A DNA stretch of 64,000 bases from Kumtagia sp963829135 (GTDB lineage Bacteria > Pseudomonadota > Alphaproteobacteria > Rhizobiales > Rhizobiaceae). Shown in pieces: positions 56,246-64,000 of the stretch (its first letter is position 1; each line of letters begins with the position of its first letter). A program made the translations under genes and the position numbers. The stretch spans positions 620,001 to 684,000 of the forward strand of contig CAWHHO010000006.1 in assembly GCA_963829135.1 (NCBI GenBank). Direction: 5' to 3'. Under the pieces are notes generated by a model. The model did no database searches. It worked only from the letters and a program-made list of their open reading frames with translations, and was not told where the DNA came from.

Positions 56246-57076
56246 ATGGATTGGACTCTGGCAATCGAGAAAAACCGGCAGGCGCTCAAGCGCATCCTGG
56301 TCACACTCGCGGCCATGATCGAAATTGGCGCCTGCGGCGATCAAGGCGAGAAGCTGCCGCGCCACCTCCACCGCTTGGTGCTGCGCCTGTTGCGTCCCGC
56401 GGAATTGGCAGCGCGGCGGCTCGTTGTGCTGGCCGCACGCGGGCTGGTGGTCGAGCTTTTGCCGTCACGCATCGCCAGGCCAAAGCCAAAGTCGATCTTT
56501 GTCCGCAATGGGGTCGGCACCGGCATCGTACTGGCATCGGGCCGGCGACCGGACCGCTCTCCGCCGCGCGCCCTCTCGCTTCCGCTGTTCGACCCACTCA
56601 AACGCTGGGGCGCTCGGCCGCGCTATGTGAAGAAGGCAAACATGCCGCGCGTCAGCCTATTTGACGACCGTCCATTCAATCCGCTGTTCAACAGGCCGCG
56701 CCAGCCGGATCCACCGCCGCCTCCGCCATCTCCCGACGATCCAGTCGATGCGATCCGTCTTCGCCGCCGTCTCGAGGCGACCGCTGCGGCACTTGATGAC
56801 TTGCCACGCCACGCGAGACGTCTTGCGTGCTGGCGGGCCCGCCGTGACGCGGCGTTCGCACGAGCCCCAAATAGGGACGTTGCAACCCAGGAGAACGGGA
56901 ACAGTAGTCGCGCTGGTGCGAAAAACGAAAACACCTCGCGCATCCGGCGCCTCTCCCCGATGCGGCCCGGCCGACCGCCTGGATGGTGCCGTCGTCCCAG
57001 TCACGATGTGCATGAAGTGTTGAACGACGTTCACGGCTTGGCCAATTGGGCGATGAACTCACCCAATACCTCCTGA
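56246..57076 (+). CDS. Arg/Pro-rich hypothetical protein (276 aa), rhizobial family of unknown function
   Basis: ATG 56246 begins MDWTLAIEKNRQALKRILVT. A helical N-terminus (~1-75, LHRLVLRLLRPAELAARRLV) is followed by a basic middle (~90-140), a run of prolines (PPPPPPSPDDPVDAIRLRR, ~150-170), another helix, and a C-terminus RPGRPPGWCRRPSHDVHEVL. I recall similar multi-copy proteins in rhizobia but no function. It has no signal peptide and no clear ribosome-binding site. The context (between IS110 and tmk, among repeats) suggests it moves with mobile DNA, but that is inference. Confidence 0.6.
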   Translation: MDWTLAIEKNRQALKRILVTLAAMIEIGACGDQGEKLPRHLHRLVLRLLRPAELAARRLVVLAARGLVVELLPSRIARPKPKSIFVRNGVGTGIVLASGRRPDRSPPRALSLPLFDPLKRWGARPRYVKKANMPRVSLFDDRPFNPLFNRPRQPDPPPPPPSPDDPVDAIRLRRRLEATAAALDDLPRHARRLACWRARRDAAFARAPNRDVATQENGNSSRAGAKNENTSRIRRLSPMRPGRPPGWCRRPSHDVHEVLNDVHGLANWAMNSPNTS

Positions 57077-57198
57077 CACCTCGGGCTTGACCGCCAAGCG
57101 TTGAATTGACGGGCCGCTAGCCGTGGCGCAGGCGCTTCGCCATGGACCTCGCCGATAGCGCGCTCTATGAGTGTTGCAAAATTTGCGACGAGGAAACG

Positions 57199-57871
57199 GT
57201 GGCTCGCGGTTTGTTCATTACCTTCGAAGGCGGGGAGGGCGCTGGTAAGTCCACGCAGATCCGCCGGCTTGCGGAGAAGCTGCAGCGCACGGGCTATGCC
57301 ACGGTGGTGACCCGTGAGCCTGGTGGCTCGCCCGGCGCGGAGGCGCTACGGCATGTCATCCTCTCCGGCGCCGCGGAGCCGTTCGGCCCGCGCATGGAGG
57401 CCCTATTGTTCGCCGCGGCACGCTCCGACCATGTCGAGCAGGTAATACGCCCCGCCATCGGTCGGGGCGCAATCGTGCTTTGCGACCGCTTCCTCGATTC
57501 GTCGCGCGTTTACCAGGGCGAAGGCGGAGAAGAGGCTCGTGCGTTCGTCGAGCAACTCGAACGCATCACCGTGAACGGCATGATGCCCGACTTGACGCTG
57601 ATCCTCGACATCGACGCCGAGATCGGCTTGCAAGCGCGCCTCTGCGCGCCGCGGAGACGGCGAAGCCGACCGCTTCGAGAAGGAGACACTGGAAACCCAC
57701 CAGCGCCGCCGGGAAGCGTTCCTGGCCATAGCGCGGCAGGAGCCGGACCGCTGCATCGTCATCGATGCGTCCGAGGCAGAGGACAATGTGGAGCACATGG
57801 TGACCGCCGCAGTGTTTGCCGCGCTCGACGCCAAGATGGCGGAGCACAAGCCCAGCGGTGAAGCGCAATGA
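57199..57871 (+). CDS. tmk: Thymidylate kinase, frameshifted
   Basis: Phosphorylates dTMP to dTDP. GTG 57199 (ARGLFITFEGGEGAGKST) has GAGGAA upstream; the P-loop is EGGEGAGKST and the DR(F) motif is CDRFLDSS. One surplus base near 57634 breaks the frame: without it the text reads EIGLQRASARRGDGEADRFE and continues to FAALDAKMAEHKPSGEAQ, stop 57869-57871. Repaired length is 224 codons, normal. The stop overlaps the holB start as ATGA. Essential function, so a sequence error is likely. Confidence 0.94.
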
Positions 57872-58924
57872 CTTTTGAACGCATCGCACCCGAACAGCAC
57901 GATACGCTGGAAGGTATCGCCGAGCCGTCGGAGAACCCGGTCCTCGCCGGTCATGCGGACGCGGTGGCAACGATTACCGGCGCCTATCGGTCGGGCAAGC
58001 TGCCGCATGCACTGCTGCTGGCCGGGCCACGCGGCATCGGCAAGGCCACATTGGCCTATCACGTCGCGCACCACCTGCTTTTTTACCCGTCTGCCGATAA
58101 GGCGCCCGAGACGCTCGCCGTCCCCGATCGTGCCTCGTCGCTTTTTCGGCAGATCGCCATGGGCGCGCACCCGGCGATCCTCCATCTCACTCGCCCCTAC
58201 AATGACAAGACGAAGAAGTTCGCGACCCTGCTCACCGTGGACGAGATCCGCCGCGTCAACCGCTTCCTGTCGATGACGTCGCATGACGGCAGCTACCGTG
58301 TGGTCATCGTCGATCCCGCTGACGATATGAACACCAACGCCGCCAATGCCTTGCTTAAAAATCTGGAGGAGCCGCCGGCGCGCACCATCTTTCTCTTGAT
58401 CGTGCATTCTCCAGGCAGCCTGCTGCCGACGATTCGCTCACGCTGCCAGATGATTCGGCTTGCAGCCTCTTGCGGCTTCAGACGTCGAGACAACGCTGCG
58501 CCGTCTCGGGGTGCCGCTGCCGGAGCATGCCGCCAGGTGCGACGCGTTGCTGGAACGGGCAGGGGGCAGCGTGCGCGACGCCATCCTGTTGTCCGAGTTC
58601 GGCGGACTGGAAATCGCCGAGACGATCGATACGCTGGTCGCCAGTAAGGAAATCGACTTCAAACAGGCCTATCGCCTTGCCGACGCCGTCAGCGGCCGCG
58701 ACTACGAGATTCGGTTCGATCTGATGAATGCGCATATGCTTGATATTATCTCGAATGCAGCGTCAGCGGCGGCATCGACTGGAGATCACCGGCGCGCCGG
58801 AAATTTCGCACAGTCGTTTCAGGAATTGCGCATTGCGATAAACGATACGGACACGTACAATCTTGACCGCAAACAACATACGTTGAACATGATCCTGCGC
58901 CTGCACGACACCCTTCGAATGTGA
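57868..58924 (+). CDS. holB: DNA polymerase III delta' subunit, frameshifted
   Basis: Clamp-loader subunit. AAA+ domain: LLLAGPRGIGKATLAYHVAH (~50-70), SYRVVIVDPADDMNTNAANA and LLKNLEEPPARTIFLL. The frame changes at 58460-58461 (CTT for CT); removing one T gives CQMIRLQPLAASDVETTLRR, continuing to the lid and helical domains and ending LNMILRLHDTLRM. Repaired length 352 codons. It overlaps tmk by 4 nt and precedes metG. Essential for replication, so sequence error is the likely cause. Confidence 0.93.
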
Positions 58925-59007
58925 CGCAGCCTCCGGCCGGGATGGCAGCTGCCCTCCCTTTGCGCTACTCACCCTCCGCTTCCATCAGGCTTGGCAACGG
59001 CACGATC

Positions 59008-60555
59008 ATGTCCCGCGAAAAATTCTATCTGACCACACCGATCTTCTATCCCAACGGCAAGCCGCATATCGGTCATGCCTACAATGTTATCGCCACAGAC
59101 GTTCTGGCGCGCTTCCAGCGCCTTGAAGGCAAGGACGTCTTCTTTCTTACCGGCACCGACGAACATGGCCTCAAGATGCAGCAGAACGCGCAGGCAGAGG
59201 GGATCACGCCGAGGGAACTCGCCGACCGCAATTCGGCGATTTTCCGCGCCATGGACATAAAGTTGGGCGCCTCGAACGACCAATATATCCGCACCACCGA
59301 ACCCCGCCACCACGCCGCGAGTCAGGCAATCTGGAAAGCGATGGCCGCTAATGGCGACATCTATCTCGGCGGCTACTCCGGTTGGTATTCGGTACGTCAG
59401 GAAGCCTATTTCGACGAGTCCGAAACGATCCTCGGCGAGGATGGCGTGCGCCGGGAGCCACTCGGTTCGCCGGTGGAGTGGAACGAGGAGCAGACCTACT
59501 TCTTCCGCTTGTCGGCCTATCAGGATCGATTGCTGGATCTGTATGAGGCGAACCCAGACTTCATCGGACCGGCCGAGCGCCGCAACGAGATCGTCAGCTT
59601 CGTCAAGTCCGGCCTGCGGGACCTGTCGATATCGCGTTCGACGTTCAATTGGGGCGTGCCGGTTCCGGGCGACGACAGACACGTGATGTATGTCTGGGTC
59701 GATGCCCTGACGAACTACATCACTGGCGCCGGCTATCCAGACGAGAAGGATCCGCTTTGGCGTTTCTGGCCGGCTGACATCCACGTCATCGGCAAGGACA
59801 TCATCCGGTTCCACGCGGTCTATTGGCCGGCATTCCTGATGTCGGCCGGCATCGAACTGCCGAAGCGCATCTTCGCGCACGGCTTCCTGTTCAACCGCGG
59901 CGAGAAAATGTCGAAGTCGGTTGGCAATGTCGTCGATCCTTTTGAAATGGTCGATCACTATGGTCTCGACCAGGTGCGGTATTACTTCATGCGCGAAGTG
60001 CCGTTCGGCCAGGACGGCAGCTACAGCCATGAGGCGATCGTCGCGCGCACCAACGCCGATCTCGCCAACGGACTTGGCAATCTGGCGCAGCGCTCGCTGT
60101 CGATGATCGCCAAGAACTGCGGTGGCGTCGTGCCGAAGCGCGGACCGTTGACGGACGCCGACAAGGGTATCCTCGATCAGGCGGAAGCCGCGCTTGGCGC
60201 TGCCCGCAAGGCGATGAGCGAACAAGCGATCCATCTGGCGCTTGGCGCGATCTTCGGCGTGGTTGCCGAGGCCGACCGCTACTTCGCCGGCCAGGAACCG
60301 TGGGCACTGAAGAAGACCGATCCGGCACGCATGGAGACCGTCCTGCACACAACGGCAGAGCTCGTTCGGCGGGTTGCGATCCTTTGCCAGCCCTATATGC
60401 CTGGATCGGCGTCGAAGCTGCTCGACCTGCTGGCGGTCCCTGCCGATGCGCGCACTTTCGACTGTATCGGAAATGCGCATGCGCTGGTGGCGGGCACGCC
60501 GCTACCGGTGCCGCAGGGCGTCTTCCCACGCTATGTCGAGCAGGCCGAGAGTTGA
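59008..60555 (+). CDS. metG: Methionyl-tRNA synthetase
   Basis: 515 residues, class I enzyme. HIGH motif in NGKPHIGHAYNVIATD, KMSKS in GEKMSKSVGN, anticodon-binding helices at the C-terminus, no extra C-terminal tRNA-binding domain. ATG 59008 (MSREKFYLTTPIF) is chosen by homology; the frame extends 29 codons upstream without family similarity. Between holB and tatD. Confidence 0.97.
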   Translation: MSREKFYLTTPIFYPNGKPHIGHAYNVIATDVLARFQRLEGKDVFFLTGTDEHGLKMQQNAQAEGITPRELADRNSAIFRAMDIKLGASNDQYIRTTEPRHHAASQAIWKAMAANGDIYLGGYSGWYSVRQEAYFDESETILGEDGVRREPLGSPVEWNEEQTYFFRLSAYQDRLLDLYEANPDFIGPAERRNEIVSFVKSGLRDLSISRSTFNWGVPVPGDDRHVMYVWVDALTNYITGAGYPDEKDPLWRFWPADIHVIGKDIIRFHAVYWPAFLMSAGIELPKRIFAHGFLFNRGEKMSKSVGNVVDPFEMVDHYGLDQVRYYFMREVPFGQDGSYSHEAIVARTNADLANGLGNLAQRSLSMIAKNCGGVVPKRGPLTDADKGILDQAEAALGAARKAMSEQAIHLALGAIFGVVAEADRYFAGQEPWALKKTDPARMETVLHTTAELVRRVAILCQPYMPGSASKLLDLLAVPADARTFDCIGNAHALVAGTPLPVPQGVFPRYVEQAES

Positions 60556-60559
60556 GCGC

Positions 60560-61354
60560 ATGCTGATCGACAGCCATTGTCATCTCGACTTTCCTGACTT
60601 CGCCGAGGAGCGCGCGGACATTGTGCGGCGCGCTCTCGAAGCGGGAGTCTCGCGCATGGTGACGATCTCGACGCGCGTGAAGCGCTTTCCCGATGTCCTG
60701 GCAATCGCCGAAGCGTTTGACAGTGTCTACTGTTCGGTCGGAACGCACCCGCACAATGCTGCGGAGGAGCCGGACGTAACCGCCGAGGAGTTGATCAGGT
60801 TGGCGTCGCATCCAAAGGTCGTCGCCATTGGCGAAGCCGGTCTCGACTACCACTACGATAAATCGCCACGTGACGCGCAGGCGGCGGGTTTCCGCACGCA
60901 TATTGCTGCCGCGCGCAAAACCGGGCTTCCGCTGGTGATCCACGCACGTCAGGCGGATGATGACATTGCCACAATCCTGCGAGAGGAGAGCGGGAAGGGC
61001 GCCTTCCCCTTTATTCTCCACTGTTTCTCATCCGGACGCGATTTGGCGATGGCCGGCGTCGAGCTTGGCGGCTACATTTCGTTCTCGGGTATTCTGACCT
61101 TCAAGAATTCGCAGGATATCCGGGATGTCGCGCGCGATATGCCGCGCGACCGGCTGCTGGTCGAAACCGATGCGCCCTATCTTGCGCCCCCGCCGCATCG
61201 CGGCAAGCGCAACGAACCTTCCTATGTCGTCAACACCGCAGCAGTGCTGGCGGAAACCATTGGCGTCAGCCCAACCGAGATCGCCGCCACGACGACTGCC
61301 AATTTCTTTCGTCTTTTCAGCAAGATGCCGAAACCGGCGGATCTGGACTCGTAA
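60560..61354 (+). CDS. tatD: TatD-family metal-dependent deoxyribonuclease
   Basis: 264-residue TIM-barrel hydrolase. Metal ligands: His pair in LIDSHCHLDF, Glu in IGEAGLDYHY, His in VIHARQAD, His in ILHCFSSG and Asp in LVETDAPYLAPPPHRG. Four bases separate it from metG and two from the next gene. Members have 3'-5' exonuclease/DNase activity in DNA repair or quality control. Confidence 0.94.
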   Translation: MLIDSHCHLDFPDFAEERADIVRRALEAGVSRMVTISTRVKRFPDVLAIAEAFDSVYCSVGTHPHNAAEEPDVTAEELIRLASHPKVVAIGEAGLDYHYDKSPRDAQAAGFRTHIAAARKTGLPLVIHARQADDDIATILREESGKGAFPFILHCFSSGRDLAMAGVELGGYISFSGILTFKNSQDIRDVARDMPRDRLLVETDAPYLAPPPHRGKRNEPSYVVNTAAVLAETIGVSPTEIAATTTANFFRLFSKMPKPADLDS

Positions 61355-61356
61355 GC

Positions 61357-62175
61357 GTGGCGGCGAGGATCCGCCTTACTATATTGGGCTGCGGCTCCTC
61401 GCCGGGCACTCCGCGCATCACCGGCGACTGGGGCAATTGTGACCCGCAAAATCCGAAAAACCGCCGCATGCGGCCATCGGCCATGGTCGAGCGCATTGCA
61501 GAAGATGGCGGCGTGACGCGGGTTGTCATCGATACAGGTCCGGATTTCCGCGAGCAGATGCTGATGGCGCGGGTTAAGCGTCTCGACGCGGTGATTTTCA
61601 CGCATCCGCATGCGGATCATCTGCATGGGATCGACGATCTGCGCGGCTTCGTTCTCGAACAACGCAGACTGATGACCATCTATGGAGACGCCCAAACCCT
61701 AGAGAGGTTGAACCAGTCGTTCGGCTATTGCTTCCAAACTCCGTTGGGCAGTTCGTATCCGCCGATCCTTGTAGCGCGCGAAATTAACCATTCGCAGGAA
61801 GTGGTCATTGAAGGTGAGGGGGGTGCCCTCGCCTTTGAGCCGTTGCCGCAAATTCATGGCGACATTATTTCGCTCGGCTTCCGTATCGGATCGCTGGCGT
61901 ATTGTCCGGACGTCAGCAATTTTCCGCCGCCGACAGCCGAGCGGCTGAAGGGCCTCGACCTTCTGGTGATAGATGCATTGCAATATCAGCCACATCCGAG
62001 CCATTTTTCACTCGGTGAATCGCTCGAGTGGATCGAGCGTCTCGCGCCGAAGCAAGCCGTTCTGACGCATATGCATGTGCCGCTGGACTACGAGACCGTG
62101 CGCCTTGAAACGCCGGCCGATGTCGAGCCGGCATTTGATGGGATGGTATTGGAGATTCCTATCGGCTCAAGCTAA
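61357..62175 (+). CDS. MBL-fold metal-dependent hydrolase, PhnP-like
   Basis: 272 residues. The metallo-beta-lactamase motif is FTHPHADHLHGIDDLR, with LGCGSSPGTPRITGDWGNCD at the N-terminus and VLTHMHVPLDY near the C-terminus. GTG 61357 follows the tatD stop by 2 nt. PhnP-like proteins hydrolyse cyclic phosphodiesters, but in this conserved metG-tatD setting the substrate is not known. Last gene of the row. Confidence 0.9.
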   Translation: MAARIRLTILGCGSSPGTPRITGDWGNCDPQNPKNRRMRPSAMVERIAEDGGVTRVVIDTGPDFREQMLMARVKRLDAVIFTHPHADHLHGIDDLRGFVLEQRRLMTIYGDAQTLERLNQSFGYCFQTPLGSSYPPILVAREINHSQEVVIEGEGGALAFEPLPQIHGDIISLGFRIGSLAYCPDVSNFPPPTAERLKGLDLLVIDALQYQPHPSHFSLGESLEWIERLAPKQAVLTHMHVPLDYETVRLETPADVEPAFDGMVLEIPIGSS

Positions 62176-62318
62176 CGTGAGGAGCGATGCAACTCGCTTG
62201 ATTTGCGACGGAATCAGACATCAGCAACCATACTCTGCACGCGCTTTGTCGTGACATTAGTTCCATAATCTATCTTATGCGACTAGCGGATATTGGCGCA
62301 AAGTTAAAATGTCCTGTT

Positions 62319-62339
62319 TCTGCAAAGTAGGAATGTCGC
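62319..62339 (+). repeat. Left terminal inverted repeat of the ISNCY/IS1202-like element
   Basis: 21 bases ending AGGAATGTCGC, complementary to 63931-63951 with one mismatch. A further AAATGTC occurs outside on both sides, so the true tips may be about 10 nt further out. Confidence 0.8.
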
Positions 62340-62405
62340 CCCTGCTTTTGAGGTGTCAGTTTTCACCTCAATGGCATGGGAGGCTGCAGGTTGGGACTGA
62401 TACTG

Positions 62406-63766
62406 ATGAGCGAACGAGAGTTGCAGCGCATTGAAGTGCTGTCGAAGGTTTTGGAGCGGCGCATGACGGTTGTCTCGGCGGCGCATGTGCTGGATATGAC
62501 GACCCGTCAGGTCCAGCGTCTGCTGAAGGCGTTCAGGCCGAAGGCGCCGCAACCTTCGGCACAAGGCTCGAGGACGACCGTCGAACCATCGATATGTCGC
62601 CGGCGTCGGCGATCTGGCGGTTCGGTTGGTTCGGGAACACTATCATCGACTTCGGGCCGACCTTGGCGGCCGAGAAGTTGGCGGCGAACCACGGCCTGGT
62701 CGTGTCGCGAGAGACATTGCGCAAATGGATGGCGGAAGCCGGAATCTGGCTGTCGCGAAAGCAGCGCAGAACATTCCATCAGCCGAGATTGCGGCGGGAG
62801 TCATATGGCGAGCTGGTGCAGATCGACGGCAGCGATCACCGCTGGTTCGAGGAGCGGGGCGATCCGTGCACCCTGCTCGTCTTCATCGACGACGCAACCA
62901 GCACCCTTCAGCAGCTTCGCTTTGTGAAGTCGGAGAGCACCTTCAGCTACTTCGATGCGCTGGAGCTTTATCTGAAGGCACACGGCTGCCCAGTCGCGTT
63001 CTACTCCGATAAGCACACGGTGTTTCGTGTTGCCCGGAAGGATGCGAAGGCGGGCCGCGGCATGACCCAGTTCGGCCGCGCCTTGTCGGAACTCAACATC
63101 GAGATCCTGTGCGCCAATTCGAGTCAGGCCAAAGGCCGGGTCGAAAGGGTCAATCGGACGCTGCAGGACCGACTTGTGAAGGAACTGCGCCTCGCCGGGA
63201 TATCGGATATCGAGACTGCCAATGCGTTCCTGCCGGCGTTCACGGCTGACTTCAACGAGAGGTTCGCCAAGGTCCCTGCCCGACCGGACAATCTGCATCG
63301 CGCGTTGAATGTTGCGCCGGATCGGCTGCGTGACGTGCTGTGCAAGCGGGAGCAACGTTATGTCGGCCAGCAGTTGTCGTTCTCCTACGAACGCAGGCAA
63401 ATCATGCTTGAGAAGAACGAGCTTTCGTGCGGGCTGGTCGGCAAATACGTCGATATCTACGAGTTCGCCGACGGTCGGCTGGACGTTCGATGGAAAGCAT
63501 GTTCCCTGCCCTACACCGTCTTCGACAAGGAGCAGCGCGTCACGCACACGGCGGTCACCGAGAACAAGCGGCTCGGCGAAGTGCTGACTTGGATCAAGGC
63601 TCAGCAGGACGAGGCGCGGCCTCCGCCGAAGATCAAGACCAACAGCGAGCAGACCGCCTACAAGAAGCGCGGAACGAAACCGGGCCGCAGGACGGACTTC
63701 ATGAACGATCCAGCTGTCATCGCACGGCGAGAACAGGCATTGGCGCGGTTGGCCGCGGCCGAGTGA
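62406..63766 (+). CDS. ISNCY/IS1202-type DDE transposase, frameshifted
   Basis: The N-terminal helix-turn-helix (MSERELQRIEVLSKVLERRM, VVSAAHVLDMTTRQVQRLLK) is in one frame. A middle part (LRHKARGRPSNHRYVAG, LVREHYH) is in a second frame from about 62535. The catalytic core is in a third frame from about 62650 (DFGPTLAAEKLAANHGLVVS). Asp in VQIDGSDHRWFEERG, Asp in FYSDKHTVF and Glu in KGRVERVNRTLQDRLVKE form the DDE triad. It is broken by at least two single-base changes, so either inactive or affected by sequence error. The C-terminus is rich in Lys/Arg (KKRGTKPGRRTDF). Confidence 0.85.
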
Positions 63767-63930
63767 AGCGGCTCTCAAAGCTAAAGCCGAGGGCGCCTAC
63801 TGGAACGCACCCGATCGGGCTGCGCAACCCCGACCAGCTTACGCCCGAACGGGCGCTCTCGTCTGCGCCAAGAAGCGCCTCACCGTCGCATGCCTAACTC
63901 GCTGCGCCTTACACTCTGAAGCCCCAGATG

Positions 63931-63951
63931 CGACATTTCTACTTTGCAGAG
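63931..63951 (-). repeat. Right terminal inverted repeat of the ISNCY/IS1202-like element
   Basis: GCGACATTTCTACTTTGCAGA, complementary to 62319-62339 except one base. A second GCGACATTTCTAC follows at about 63956, as a subterminal repeat. The stretch 63767-63930 between the gene and this end holds no gene I can support. Confidence 0.8.
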
Positions 63952-64000
63952 CGAGCGACATTTCTACATCGCCGCCACATTGGAGCGGCTACATGGCGAC

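Larger units (their letters stand above)
62319..63951 (+). mobile_element. ISNCY/IS1202-like insertion sequence
   Basis: A DDE transposase gene between 21-bp inverted repeats (62319-62339 and 63931-63951, 20 of 21 matching). It inserted downstream of the MBL-fold gene. The tip region contains repeated (A)GAAATGTCGC motifs. The flanking target duplication was not determined. Confidence 0.75.

Noticed and set aside
58969..60480. 503-residue open frame on the minus strand
   Set aside because: Antisense of metG, whose motifs are unambiguous.
1..64000. tRNA, rRNA or known riboswitch
   Set aside because: Intergenic regions were read for cloverleaf and conserved riboswitch cores; none was recognised by eye, though a covariance search was not possible.

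Overview
The window is high-G+C DNA from an alphaproteobacterium, most likely a Mesorhizobium-like member of the Hyphomicrobiales (Rhizobiales). The support is gene order (ppiD-like, trpD, trpC, moaC, moeA, lexA in a row; dacF, tmk, holB, metG, tatD, MBL-fold in a row), an alphaproteobacterial LexA box (GTTC-N7-GTTC) before lexA, and a giant coiled-coil protein of the Growth Pole Ring type known from polar-growing rhizobia. No rRNA, tRNA or CRISPR array was recognised.

Region by region. 1-8.5 kb: a sugar or polyol catabolic island. A leftward operon (split transketolase, FGGY kinase, SorC-type regulator) is divergent from a rightward operon (ABC permease, binding protein, ATPase, short-chain dehydrogenase). 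8.7-19.9 kb: a 3031-residue repeat protein divergent from an Hpt protein, then a [2Fe-2S] ferredoxin and a ferredoxin-NADP reductase-like flavoenzyme. 19.9-29.8 kb: a DUF1176 protein, a DUF1993 protein, a 55-residue protein, an aldo-keto reductase, mutL, a DUF2270 membrane protein, a polysaccharide deacetylase, gcdH, an unknown protein and an enolase-superfamily enzyme. 29.9-32.7 kb: threonine degradation (kbl, a flavin-binding split-barrel protein, tdh). 32.8-45.7 kb: gltA, gltX, comEC, lexA, moeA, moaC, trpC, trpD, a PpiD-like foldase and tpiA. 45.8-54.7 kb: secG, an L,D-transpeptidase, pyrG, an exported unknown protein, parC and a DacF-like protein. 54.7-57.1 kb: dispersed repeats, an IS110-family element, a 34-bp perfect palindrome and an Arg/Pro-rich unknown gene, lying between dacF and tmk. 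57.2-62.2 kb: tmk, holB, metG, tatD and a PhnP-like hydrolase. 62.3-64 kb: an ISNCY/IS1202-like element with inverted repeats.

A property of the whole window is that ten genes are broken by single-base frame changes, each equal to one surplus base in the direction of translation: the FGGY kinase (two), sugar ABC ATPase, SDR, mutL (two), enolase-type enzyme, gltX, comEC (two), tmk, holB and the last transposase (two net). Since gltX, tmk and holB should be indispensable, uncorrected insertion errors in the consensus explain this better than real pseudogenes. I annotate these genes across their frameshifts. The errors cluster at 0.7-8 kb, 23.8-38.3 kb and 57.6-62.7 kb; the rest is clean, including a 9.1-kb reading frame.
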